Assembly (NCBI GenBank): GCA_023442215.1
Contig: JAEZMP010000559.1
Span: forward strand, 1-10,452
Direction of reading: 5' to 3'
DNA from: Pseudomonadota bacterium
GTDB lineage: Bacteria; Pseudomonadota; Alphaproteobacteria; Rhizobiales; Segnochrobactraceae
DNA length: 10,452 nt
The notes below the pieces were generated by a model that was not told the DNA's origin, did no database searches, and saw nothing but the letters and a program-made list of their open reading frames with translations. Shown here piece by piece: positions 1 to 7,172 of the stretch (position 1 is the stretch's first letter; every line of letters starts with the position of its first letter). The translations under genes were made by a program, and so were the position numbers.

Positions 1-475
1 GGTGTGGCCGCTGATCGACCAGATGAACCCGGACGCCGCGTCGCTGGCGCTGGCGACCAGCGAGGTCGACGTGTCGAGCGTTGCCGAGGGTCAGTCGATC
101 ATCGTCAAGTGGCGCGGCAAGCCCGTGGTGGTGCGTCATCGCACCGCCAAGGAGATCGAGGAGGCGAAGGCAACGCCCCTCAATCAGCTGATCGACCCCA
201 TCGCGCGCAACGCCAACCTGCCGGACGATGCTCCGGCGACGGATGCGAACCGCGCCGCGCCTAAGGCGGAGCAGTGGCTGGTGATGGTGCAGATCTGCAC
301 GCATCTCGGCTGCGTGCCGCTGGGCCAGCAGGGCGAATATGACGGCTGGTTCTGTCCCTGCCACGGCTCGGAATATGACAGCGCCGGCCGCGTCCGCCGC
401 GGCCCGGCTCCGGAGAACATGGCGATCCCGCCATTCAAGTTCTCCGAGTCCGGCACGTCCGTGACGATCGGCTGA
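1..475 (+). CDS. petA: Ubiquinol-cytochrome c reductase Rieske iron-sulfur subunit (5' partial)
   Basis: This is the Rieske [2Fe-2S] subunit of the cytochrome bc1 complex, which takes electrons from ubiquinol at the Qo site and passes them to cytochrome c1 on the periplasmic face. The visible 157 residues (first full codon at base 2) contain both cluster-binding loops: CTHLGC (visible residues 99-104) and CPCHGS (118-123), so all four Cys/His ligands and the disulfide cysteines are present. GPAP (135-138) follows, as in the family. The opening GTG is read as an internal Val: WPLIDQMNPDA is the conserved segment just after the membrane anchor, so only the N-terminal Tat-type signal/anchor and true start are lost off the left edge. 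The gene ends 14 nt before petB, first in the petABC order. Identity is very secure. Confidence 0.97.
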   Translation, partial: VWPLIDQMNPDAASLALATSEVDVSSVAEGQSIIVKWRGKPVVVRHRTAKEIEEAKATPLNQLIDPIARNANLPDDAPATDANRAAPKAEQWLVMVQICTHLGCVPLGQQGEYDGWFCPCHGSEYDSAGRVRRGPAPENMAIPPFKFSESGTSVTIG

Positions 476-489
476 GGGGAGGGAACGCA

Positions 490-1758
490 ATGTCGGGCCA
501 TTCCACCTACGAGCCGAAGAGCGCGCCCGCCAAATGGCTTGAGAAGCGCCTTCCGATCATCAGCCTGGTCCATGGCCAGGCCATCGCCTTTCCGACGCCG
601 AAGAATCTCAACTATTTCTGGACCTTCGGCGGCATCCTCGTGTTCATGCTGGTGGCGCAGATCATCACCGGCGTCGTCCTCGTGATGCACTACGCACCGA
701 ACACGCTGGTGGCGTTTTCCGGTGTCGAAGCCATCATGCGCGACGTCAATTATGGCTGGCTGCTCCGGTATCTGCACGCCAACGGCGCGTCGATGTTCTT
801 CATCGCCGTCTATATCCACATCTTCCGCGGGCTCTATTACGGCTCCTACAAGGAGCCTCGCGAGGTGCTGTGGATCCTCGGCGTGATCATCTTCCTCCTG
901 ATGATGGCGACGGGCTTCATGGGCTACGTGCTGCCCTGGGGGCAGATGTCGTTCTGGGGCGCGACTGTCATCACCAACCTGTTCTCGGCGATCCCCATCG
1001 TCGGGGAGAGCGTGGTGACGTGGCTCTGGGGTGGCTTCTCCGTCGACAATGCCACGCTCAATCGCTTCTTCTCGCTGCACTACCTGCTGCCGTTCATGAT
1101 CGCGGGCGTGGTCGTGCTGCACATCTGGGCGCTGCACATCGCCGGCAACAACAATCCGACCGGCATCTCCGTGCAGTCCAAGCAGGATACGGTGACGTTC
1201 CATCCCTACTACACGACCAAGGATGGTCTGGCGCTCGTCTGCTTCATGATCTTCTTCGGATGGTTCGTGTTCTATATCCCGAACTATCTCGGCCATCCGG
1301 ACAACTATGTTCCGGCCAATCCGCTGGTGACGCCGGCCCACATCGTTCCGGAGTGGTACTTCCTGCCGTTCTACGCCATCCTGCGCTCGATCCCCTCGAA
1401 GCTCGGCGGCGTCATCGCGATGTTCGGCGCCATTGCCGTGCTGTTCTTCCTGCCCTGGCTCGACACCTCCAAGGTGCGTTCGGCGACCTTCCGGCCGCTC
1501 TATCGCACGTTCTTCTGGATCCTGGTGGCGGTCGCGGTGCTGCTCGGCTGGCTCGGTTCCAAGCCGCCGGAGGGCATGTACGTCATCCTCGGGCGGATCT
1601 GCACGGCCTACTACTTCATCCACTTCCTCGTCATCCTGCCGCTGCTGGGGCTGTTCGAGACACCGAGTCCGTTGCCGGCCTCGATCTCCGAATCGGTCCT
1701 GAAAGGCGGAGGCGGCCGGCCTGCCGGTTCCGTTGCCGCGCCTGAAAGCAAGGGATGA
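490..1758 (+). CDS. petB: Cytochrome b of the bc1 complex
   Basis: This 422-residue integral membrane subunit carries hemes bL and bH and forms the Qo and Qi quinone sites. The four heme-ligand histidines fit the family spacing: H96/H110 and H197/H211, each pair 14 apart. The Qo-site signature PEWY is at 287-290. About eight hydrophobic helices are visible, with the conserved YVLPWGQMSFWGATV segment near 146-160. The length is that of a stand-alone cytochrome b, so it is not the cytochrome b/c1 fusion (fbcH) known from Bradyrhizobium. The ATG is preceded by a purine-rich GGGGAGGGA site 5-13 nt upstream. The C-terminal tail (about 405-422) is Gly/Ala-rich and probably disordered. The stop overlaps the petC start (ATGA), which suggests translational coupling and balanced subunit synthesis. 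Confidence 0.97.
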   Translation: MSGHSTYEPKSAPAKWLEKRLPIISLVHGQAIAFPTPKNLNYFWTFGGILVFMLVAQIITGVVLVMHYAPNTLVAFSGVEAIMRDVNYGWLLRYLHANGASMFFIAVYIHIFRGLYYGSYKEPREVLWILGVIIFLLMMATGFMGYVLPWGQMSFWGATVITNLFSAIPIVGESVVTWLWGGFSVDNATLNRFFSLHYLLPFMIAGVVVLHIWALHIAGNNNPTGISVQSKQDTVTFHPYYTTKDGLALVCFMIFFGWFVFYIPNYLGHPDNYVPANPLVTPAHIVPEWYFLPFYAILRSIPSKLGGVIAMFGAIAVLFFLPWLDTSKVRSATFRPLYRTFFWILVAVAVLLGWLGSKPPEGMYVILGRICTAYYFIHFLVILPLLGLFETPSPLPASISESVLKGGGGRPAGSVAAPESKG

Positions 1759-2717
1759 GCCACATGATCTCCGCAGAAGAGACGGGCTCGGCCGTGTTCC
1801 GGCTGGATGCCCTTGAGAGCGAATGCCCGCCGCGCCGCCCGGCCTTCCAGGCCGGACGCGGGCTCGCGGCCCGCGCCATCGCCGCCTTCGGGCTCGCGGC
1901 GGCCTTGCTTGTCGCGGTTCCGGCGCTCGTCGTGTCGCCGGCAGCCGCCCAGGAGAGCCACGGCCCGACGGTGAAGCGTCAGGACTGGAGCTTCGCCGGG
2001 CCGTTCGGGCGCTATGACGAGGCGCAGCTGCAGCGCGGCTTCCAGGTCTACCGGGAAGTCTGCTCGGCCTGCCACGGCCTGAAATATGTCGCCTTCCGCA
2101 ATCTCGGCCAGCCCGGTGCGCTCGGCTACAGCGAGGCCCAGGTGCGGGCGCTCGCGGCGCAGTACCAGATCCAGGATGGGCCTGACGGCAGCGGCGACAT
2201 GTTCGAGCGGCCGGGGCGTCCGTCGGACCATTTCCCGTCGCCGTTCCCCAACGACGAAGCGGCGGCCGCGTCCAACAACGGCAAGGCACCGCCGGATCTG
2301 TCGCTGATGGCCAAGTCGCGCGCGGTGGAGCGCGGCTTTCCCTGGTTTGTGATCGACGCGATCACCCAGTATCAGGAAGCCGGGCCGGATTATATCTACG
2401 GGCTGCTCACCGGATACACCAATCCGCCCGCAGACGTGACCGTACCGCCCGGCCTGCACTACAATCCGCACTTCATCTCCGGGCATTTCCTGGCAATGCC
2501 GCCGCCCTTGTCCGACGGGCAGGTGGAATATTCCGACGGGGCACCGCAGACCGTCGACCAATATTCCCGCGACGTGTCGGCCTTCCTGATGTGGGCGGCC
2601 GAGCCGAAGCTGCAGGAGCGCAAGCAGCTGGGCTTCAAGGTCATGGCCTTCCTGATCGTGTTCGCCGGCCTGCTCTACTTCACGAAGAAGAAGATCTGGG
2701 ACAAGGTCGCGCACTGA
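1755..2717 (+). CDS. petC: Cytochrome c1
   Basis: This is the heme c subunit that relays electrons from the Rieske protein to soluble or membrane cytochrome c. The 320-residue product has the covalent heme motif CSACH (103-107), the APPDLSLM segment (178-185), a likely axial Met in AMPPPL (M248), and one C-terminal membrane anchor (about 294-309) followed by KKK, the usual c1 topology. A signal peptide hydrophobic core lies at about 41-60, with probable cleavage near AAAQ (63-66). The stretch before it (1-40) is unusually long and polar. The start at 1755 overlaps the petB stop by 4 nt; a second in-frame ATG at 1764 sits 9 nt after AGGG (1751-1754) and would shorten the protein by only three residues. 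This is the last gene of petABC, followed by a hairpin terminator. Confidence 0.95.
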   Translation: MSHMISAEETGSAVFRLDALESECPPRRPAFQAGRGLAARAIAAFGLAAALLVAVPALVVSPAAAQESHGPTVKRQDWSFAGPFGRYDEAQLQRGFQVYREVCSACHGLKYVAFRNLGQPGALGYSEAQVRALAAQYQIQDGPDGSGDMFERPGRPSDHFPSPFPNDEAAAASNNGKAPPDLSLMAKSRAVERGFPWFVIDAITQYQEAGPDYIYGLLTGYTNPPADVTVPPGLHYNPHFISGHFLAMPPPLSDGQVEYSDGAPQTVDQYSRDVSAFLMWAAEPKLQERKQLGFKVMAFLIVFAGLLYFTKKKIWDKVAH

Positions 2718-2754
2718 GCGGCCTTTCCGGCAGGATGAGTTTCCGAGACATAAG

Positions 2755-2789
2755 AATGCCGACCGGATGGGCCTCATCCGGTCGGCATT
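2755..2789 (+). terminator. Hairpin terminator between convergent petC and recN
   Basis: Seen directly: perfect 15-bp arms, AATGCCGACCGGATG and its complement, around a 5-nt loop (2770-2774), 37 nt after the petC stop. On the + strand the stem runs into TTTTCGTT, a fair U-tract. On the - strand it lies 42 nt past the recN stop and is followed by a weaker T-rich stretch (TTCTTAT), so it may serve both converging genes. Confidence 0.8.
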
Positions 2790-2831
2790 TTCGTTCGGGA
2801 ATGGCTGGCGCTTCGCTCGCGTGAAAACCGG

Positions 2832-4502
2832 TCAGTGGCTGCCCGCCAACAGCCGGTCGGCGGCGGCGCGCGCCTCGTCGGTGATGGTCGAGCCGGCGAG
2901 CATTCGGGCGATCTCCTCACGCCGCACGGCATCGTCGATGGGGATGACGCGGGTGGAGACGCGATCCTCCTGCCCGTGAGCCTCCTTGGCGATCAGGAGA
3001 TGCCCGTCGGCACGTGCCGCCACCTGGGGCGCATGGGTGACGGCGATCACCTGCACCCCGCCAGCAAGCCGCGAAAGCCGGAGCCCGATCGCTTCGGCCA
3101 CCGCGCCACCAACCCCCGTATCGATCTCGTCGAACACCAGCGTGGGCGCTGATCCGCGATCCGCAAGCGCGACTTTGAGCGCCAGAAGGAAGCGCGAAAG
3201 CTCACCGCCGGACGCGACTTTCATCATCGGCCCCGGCCGCGTGCCGGGATTTGTGCGCACCCAGAACTCGACCTGGTCGATGCCCTCCGGCCCGGCGGCG
3301 GCCGGATCGGAGGCGATCTCGACGAGGAAGGCGGCGCGCTCGAGCTTGAGCGCCGGCAGCTCGGCCGCGACCGCCATCTCCAGTGCTCGCGCCGCCACCA
3401 TGCGGCGGCGGGACAGATCGTCAGCCACGGCGTCATAGGCCGCCCGCGCCTCCACAACGGCCGCGTCCAGCGCAGCGAGGCGTTCCTCGCCGGCGTCAAT
3501 CTCCGCCAGTTCCCCGGCCATGCGCTCGGCGAGCGCCGGCAGGGCGTCGACCGCCACCTGATGCTTGCGCGCTGCGGCCCGGAGCGCGAACAGCCGCTCC
3601 TCGGTCCGTTCCAACGCGCGGGGGTCGAATGCCACGGCAACGAGCGCAGCCTCCAGTCCGCTGCGCGCCTCCTCCAGCGCATCGAGGGCGCGGCCGAGCG
3701 ATTCGGTCGGTCCGTCAACAAGACCCGGCGCGTCGGCGCGCTTGCGATCCAGGCGTTTCATAACGCTGGCGATTTCGGGGATGGGCGATCCTGAGCCATC
3801 GAGGGCATCGAAGGCATCACGGAGATCACCGGCGATCTTCTCCGAGCGCATCATGTCGGTGCGGGCGGCGGCGAGCACCTCTTCCTCGCCGACTTCGGCG
3901 CCAAGCGCCTCCAGTTCCTCCACGGCCGCGCGCAGATAGTCGACCTCGCGCCGGGCCGCTTCCACCTTCTCGCGGTGGCGCACGAGGGTCGTTTCCGCCG
4001 TGCGCCGCGCCGTCCACGCGGAGGAGACCGCCGCGCACGCGGCTTCAAGGCCGCCAAAAGCGTCGATCAGGCTGCGATGGGCCGCGGGATCGACCAGAGC
4101 ACGCTCGTCGTGCTGTCCGTGGATCTCGACCAGTGCGGTGCCGACAGTGCGCATCAGTGCGACGCCGACCGCCTGGTCGTTGATGAAGGCGCGTGTCCGC
4201 CCATCGGCGGATTGGACCCGGCGCAGGATGATCTCGCCGTCTGCATCGACGGCGTTCTCGGCGAGGATGACGCGGGCGGGATGGCCGGCCGGCACGTCGA
4301 ACACGGCGGCCACCTGACCCTGGCTCGCGCCATGGCGCACGAGACCGGCATCGCCGCGGCCACCCAGGGCGAGCGTCAGCGAGTCGAGCAGGATGGATTT
4401 GCCCGCGCCTGTCTCACCGGTCATCACGGTGAGGCCGCGCCGGAAGCCGATCTCCAACCGGTCGATCAGCACGATATCGCGGATCGATAGCTCGACGAGC
4501 AT
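2832..4502 (-). CDS. recN: DNA repair protein RecN
   Basis: RecN is an SMC-like ATPase that acts early in recombinational repair of double-strand breaks. At 556 residues it matches the usual length (about 550). Seen in order: an N-terminal ATPase half with Walker A GETGAGKS (29-36); the EIHGQHDE segment characteristic of RecN (around 130); a long Ala/Glu/Arg-rich helical region (about 150-380) fitting the short coiled coil; ABC signature SGGELSR (431-437); Walker B LVFDEID (455-461); and a switch-type His in THAPQVA (H490). The ATG at 4502 has AGGA 9 nt upstream. It lies 187 nt downstream of bamD. No strong terminator or promoter was seen in that gap, so read-through from bamD is possible. 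No LexA box was identified. In many alphaproteobacteria ligA follows recN; here petC faces it instead. Confidence 0.96.
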   Translation of the reverse strand: MLVELSIRDIVLIDRLEIGFRRGLTVMTGETGAGKSILLDSLTLALGGRGDAGLVRHGASQGQVAAVFDVPAGHPARVILAENAVDADGEIILRRVQSADGRTRAFINDQAVGVALMRTVGTALVEIHGQHDERALVDPAAHRSLIDAFGGLEAACAAVSSAWTARRTAETTLVRHREKVEAARREVDYLRAAVEELEALGAEVGEEEVLAAARTDMMRSEKIAGDLRDAFDALDGSGSPIPEIASVMKRLDRKRADAPGLVDGPTESLGRALDALEEARSGLEAALVAVAFDPRALERTEERLFALRAAARKHQVAVDALPALAERMAGELAEIDAGEERLAALDAAVVEARAAYDAVADDLSRRRMVAARALEMAVAAELPALKLERAAFLVEIASDPAAAGPEGIDQVEFWVRTNPGTRPGPMMKVASGGELSRFLLALKVALADRGSAPTLVFDEIDTGVGGAVAEAIGLRLSRLAGGVQVIAVTHAPQVAARADGHLLIAKEAHGQEDRVSTRVIPIDDAVRREEIARMLAGSTITDEARAAADRLLAGSH

Positions 4503-4689
4503 TCGGCGGTGTCCTGCTTCTTGCGACTTCTTCGGAGAGCCCGCGCCCCTCCGCGCGGCATCCGCCGCGCGACGTGAACAGGCTCAGGCCCTTGATTTCG
4601 CCGATGCCCTGACGGGCGACCGCAACCGTCCATCACGCCCGGTTACGAGCCTTGCCGAGGTCCGGCGCGGTCCAACCCGGGTCTGCGCC

Positions 4690-5592
4690 TCAGAGCAGCT
4701 TGAAGTTCTTGAACGCCTGGCTGATCCAGCTGCCGGTGTTCTCCATCGGGGAATAGCCGCCGGTCTTCAGAAGCTCGTAGGAGTTCTTGTACCAGCTCGA
4801 ATCCGGGAAGTTGTGGCCGAGCACCGCGGCAGCCGTCTGGGCTTCCGGGATCACGCCGAGGGCGTAATAGGCCTCGACGAGGCGGGCGAGCGCCTCTTCG
4901 GTCTGCCGGGTGGTCTGGTAGTTGGTGATGACATCGCGGAAGCGGTTGATCGCCGCGATATAGTCGTGCCGTGCGAGATAGTAGCGGCCGATCTCCATCT
5001 CCTTGCCGGCGAGCTGATCGCGGATCGTCGCGATCTTGGCGCGGGCATCGTCGGAATATTCGGAATCGGGGAAGCGGTTTATCAGCTCCTGATAGGCGTC
5101 GAGCGCCTTGCCGGTCAGCTCCTGATCGCGGGTAACGTCCGGGATCTGGCGGTAATAGGACTGGCCGATGATGTAGAGGGCATAGGCTGCATCCGGGCTG
5201 CCCGGATAGAGCGTCAGGAAGCGCCGCGCGGAGTTGATGGCTTCCTGATACTTGCCGTTCGAATAGTAGGCGAAGGCGGAATTGACGAGCGCCTTGCGAG
5301 AATATTCCGAATAGGGATAGAGGCGATCGAGCTGCTCGAACTTCTTGGCCGCGTCCGCGAGACCGCCCGCCTGCATCAGGCCGAGGCCCTGGTTGTAAAG
5401 CTGCTCCGCCGGCGGATCGTCGATCACGGCGCCCGGATCGGGCTTGGGGCCGCATGAGGCGACGGCAAGCCCGCCGGCCACGATGGCGGCAAACGTGCTG
5501 AAGCCCGCGAGCCGGCGCGGCCGGAGCGGGGCGGGGCATGGCGACATGCAGACGCCCTCGTCACGCGCGCGAGTTTCGAGCCTCGTCACCAT
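4690..5592 (-). CDS. bamD: Outer membrane protein assembly factor BamD (lipoprotein)
   Basis: BamD is a TPR lipoprotein of the BAM complex that inserts beta-barrel proteins into the outer membrane; with BamA it is the essential core. The 300-residue reading has a lipoprotein signal ending in lipobox VASC, with the lipidated Cys at 47, followed by helical TPR-like repeats over about 62-280. Conserved BamD features include YNQGL (66-70), F..LDR.YP.S.Y..KA (85-101) and the FPDSEYSDDA segment (174-183). The start is ambiguous: ATG at 5592 has a strong GGAGG 6 nt upstream, while ATG at 5547 (Met16) has GAGGG 7 nt upstream and gives a more normal 31-residue signal peptide. The longer form is given here on SD strength. 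The gene lies between lpxC (with its own terminator) and recN, so it probably has its own promoter. Family assignment is secure; the start is not. Confidence 0.93.
   Translation of the reverse strand: MVTRLETRARDEGVCMSPCPAPLRPRRLAGFSTFAAIVAGGLAVASCGPKPDPGAVIDDPPAEQLYNQGLGLMQAGGLADAAKKFEQLDRLYPYSEYSRKALVNSAFAYYSNGKYQEAINSARRFLTLYPGSPDAAYALYIIGQSYYRQIPDVTRDQELTGKALDAYQELINRFPDSEYSDDARAKIATIRDQLAGKEMEIGRYYLARHDYIAAINRFRDVITNYQTTRQTEEALARLVEAYYALGVIPEAQTAAAVLGHNFPDSSWYKNSYELLKTGGYSPMENTGSWISQAFKNFKLL
5555..5559 (-). promoter_or_regulatory. Internal Shine-Dalgarno for the shorter bamD start
   Basis: GAGGG on the - strand lies 7 nt before an in-frame ATG at 5547 (Met16 of the long reading). Initiation here would give a compact signal peptide with Arg residues, a hydrophobic core and the VASC lipobox. 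It competes with the upstream site at 5599-5603. Confidence 0.45.
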
Positions 5593-5598
5593 TCCAAT

Positions 5599-5603
5599 CC
5601 TCC
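5599..5603 (-). promoter_or_regulatory. Shine-Dalgarno of bamD (long start)
   Basis: GGAGG on the - strand, 6 nt before the ATG at 5592. It is the strongest match to the anti-SD in this gap and the reason the longer bamD start is preferred, although that start puts 15 extra charged residues in front of the lipoprotein signal. Confidence 0.6.
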
Positions 5604-5653
5604 GAAGCCGGCAGCGACCGGACGCCTCCGGCCCGGATCGTCAATCGTTCTTG

Positions 5654-5696
5654 CCTGTCCCGTCCGTGTTCTTGCTGAGACCTGTGGCGGGACAGG
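5654..5696 (-). repeat. 9-bp inverted repeat in the bamD leader
   Basis: Perfect arms CCTGTCCCG (5654-5662) and CGGGACAGG (5688-5696) flank 25 nt. A second CCTGT at 5681-5685 can pair with the ACAGG half of the right arm (5692-5696), giving a competing smaller hairpin. The element ends 61 nt before the first bamD ATG. It may be an operator or an RNA structure; function is unknown. Confidence 0.5.
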
Positions 5697-5856
5697 AGCC
5701 GTTTCTTACACCGGCCTGACGCCACGGTCACCCACTCAAACCCGACACGGAACAGATCAACCTGCGTCACCTGCCAATGCAGCAAATCCATGGCGGTACG
5801 GCGTTTCCGCGGCCCGCAGGCTGGGCGATTCGCGTGGAAAAGAAAAGAGGTTAACA

Positions 5857-5902
5857 GGCGGGTGCAGGACGTTGGCGGGTGCAGGGCACTGGCGGGTGTA
5901 GG
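5857..5902. repeat. Three-copy direct repeat, 17-bp period
   Basis: GGCGGGTGCAGG occurs at 5857-5868 and 5874-5885, and with one change (T for C) at 5891-5902. The spacers are 5 nt each (ACGTT, GCACT), so the period is exactly 17 bp. A decayed fourth unit (GGCGCC) may begin at 5907. The array lies about 255-310 bp upstream of the bamD start, just beyond the lpxC terminator. Spacer sequence is not conserved while the 12-mer is, which looks more like binding sites than simple slippage. Confidence 0.75.
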
Positions 5903-5927
5903 TGCTGGCGCCCCGGTAGATACGAAA

Positions 5928-5948
5928 ACGCGCCCCATCGGGGCGCGT
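5928..5948 (-). terminator. Rho-independent terminator of lpxC
   Basis: Perfect 9-bp GC-rich arms (ACGCGCCCC and GGGGCGCGT) with a 3-nt loop at 5937-5939. Read in the lpxC direction the stem is followed by TTTCGTA, giving a run of four T including the last paired base. It lies 91 nt past the lpxC stop and separates lpxC from bamD. Confidence 0.82.
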
Positions 5949-6039
5949 CTTGGATTCGTGTTCTCAGTTGCCGATCGTGCCGGCCGGTCCGCCTAGCGGA
6001 GCTTGGCTCTCCCGGCCCGGATTCCGACGGCTCTGCCCG

Positions 6040-7011
6040 TCAGGTGCGCTCGGGGCCGTAGGCCGGGCGGGCCAGACCGACCGCGAGACCGGCATGGACC
6101 TGCACCGGCTCACGGCGCGGCACGCTGCCTTCCACGATCTCGAAAGCGGTTTCGTCGGCGAACAGCGCCTCAACGATCGCGGCGTTGATCCGGTGTCCGC
6201 CCTTGTAGGAGCGGTAGAGGCCGATGATCGGCATGCCCGCGAGGGCGAGGTCGCCGATGGCGTCGAGCGCCTTGTGACGGACGAACTCGTTCGACCAGCG
6301 AAGCCCTTCCGGGTTCAGCACGCGCTCGCCGTCGAGAGCCACGGAATTCTCCAGCGAGGAGCCGCGGGCGAGACCCTTGGCCCACAGCCGCTCGACGTCC
6401 TGCAGCCGGCCGAAGGTGCGGGCCCGGGCGATTTCGGTGCGGAAGAACTCGGGCGTCAGGTCGAAGGAGAGCGACTGCCGGCCGATGATGGCGAGCGGGA
6501 AGTCGATCTCGATTTCGAAACGGGTCTCGGCAGACGGATGCAGTTCGCCCCAGCCGTCGCCGATGGCGACGCGCACCGGCTTCAGCACGCGAACCTGACG
6601 GCGGCGGGCCGCCTGCGCCACGATGCCGACGCTTTCGAACGCTTCGATGAACGGAGCCGCGCTGCCGTCCATGATCGGCATTTCCGGTCCGTCGACCTCG
6701 ACGACGACATTGTCGATCTCGTAGGCGCGCAGGGCGGCCATGAGATGCTCGATGGTCGAGACGGACGTGCCGTCAGCGGCGGACACGACCGTGCAAAGCT
6801 CGGTGGATGTCACCGACTTCCAGGTCGCCTCGACGCCCTTGCCGGTGCCCGCATCGGTGCGGACGAACACGATGCCCGTGCCGCTTTCCGCCGGGTTCAG
6901 GACGATTTCTGCGGGCGCACCGGAATGAACGCCGATCCCGGAAAGGCGAACCTGACCGGCCAGCGTCTTCTGGTAGAAGCTGCCCTTCTGGAAATTCGTG
7001 CCGCGCGCCAT
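6040..7011 (-). CDS. lpxC: UDP-3-O-acyl-N-acetylglucosamine deacetylase
   Basis: LpxC is the Zn-dependent cytosolic deacetylase that makes the committed step of lipid A synthesis, removing acetate from UDP-3-O-acyl-GlcNAc. From the ATG at 7011 it has 323 residues, slightly longer than E. coli LpxC (305). Zinc and catalytic residues are visible in their family contexts: STIEHLMAAL (Glu88, His89), RHKALDAIGDL (His246, Lys247, Asp250) and GGHRINAA (His273). MDGSA is near 115-119. An in-frame GTG two codons upstream (7017) is possible; the ATG is preferred because GGGA lies 8 nt before it, although this is a weak site. The gene is downstream of ftsZ as in other dcw clusters, but has a terminator on each side and an AT-rich leader, suggesting its own promoter. 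The 3' tail ends in a basic ARPAYGPERT segment. Confidence 0.96.
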   Translation of the reverse strand: MARGTNFQKGSFYQKTLAGQVRLSGIGVHSGAPAEIVLNPAESGTGIVFVRTDAGTGKGVEATWKSVTSTELCTVVSAADGTSVSTIEHLMAALRAYEIDNVVVEVDGPEMPIMDGSAAPFIEAFESVGIVAQAARRRQVRVLKPVRVAIGDGWGELHPSAETRFEIEIDFPLAIIGRQSLSFDLTPEFFRTEIARARTFGRLQDVERLWAKGLARGSSLENSVALDGERVLNPEGLRWSNEFVRHKALDAIGDLALAGMPIIGLYRSYKGGHRINAAIVEALFADETAFEIVEGSVPRREPVQVHAGLAVGLARPAYGPERT

Positions 7012-7128
7012 TTCCACTGTCCCGAACCCACCCCGTCGTTACACACCAGGGAACGCGACGTCCGAACACACCGGACAGACGCCACCCCAAGGGACACGGG
7101 CGATGGACGGGGAACAAACGCCGCCTCG

Positions 7129-7149
7129 GATCCCTTTTGTGACGGGATC
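7129..7149. repeat. Short inverted repeat in the lpxC leader
   Basis: GATCCC (7129-7134) and GGGATC (7144-7149) flank 9 nt (TTTTGTGAC). It lies about 118-138 nt upstream of the lpxC ATG. With 6-bp arms it could be chance; it is noted because it shares the arm and spacer sizes of the inverted repeat at 7200-7220. Confidence 0.35.
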
Positions 7150-7172
7150 AAACTACCGGGCGGTCAGGAAAG

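Larger units (their letters stand above)
5593..6039. other. Intergenic region between lpxC and bamD
   Basis: These 447 bases lie between the lpxC stop and the first bamD start. From the lpxC side they hold a terminator hairpin (5928-5948), a three-copy 17-bp tandem repeat (5857-5902), a purine-rich patch next to a GTTAAC palindrome (5838-5855), a 9-bp inverted repeat (5654-5696) and the bamD ribosome binding site. The bamD promoter should lie here because the lpxC terminator isolates the gene, but no convincing -35/-10 pair was found. A 125-codon open frame (5561-5938, - strand) crosses the region without a ribosome binding site and is not called. No tRNA- or rRNA-like structure was seen. Confidence 0.7.

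Noticed and set aside
184..2289. 701-codon open frame on the - strand opposite petABC
   Set aside because: It is antisense to three conserved genes, has an Arg/His/Asp-rich composition typical of a mirror frame, and crosses gene boundaries.
4552..4571. 7-bp GC hairpin between bamD and recN as a terminator
   Set aside because: No T-run follows on the - strand, and short GC palindromes are common at this composition.
4393..5457. 354-codon open frame on the + strand over the recN start and bamD
   Set aside because: It runs antisense to bamD and the recN N-terminus, without a ribosome binding site or known domain. It is explained by codon bias.
5838..5855. GTTAAC next to a purine tract as a CtrA-type site for bamD
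   Set aside because: Only one half-site is present; the TTAA-N7-TTAA spacing required for a CtrA box was not found.
5561..5938. 125-codon open frame (- strand) in the lpxC-bamD gap
   Set aside because: Neither its first start nor the internal Met at 5791 has a ribosome binding site. It overlaps the bamD start in another frame and begins inside the lpxC terminator.
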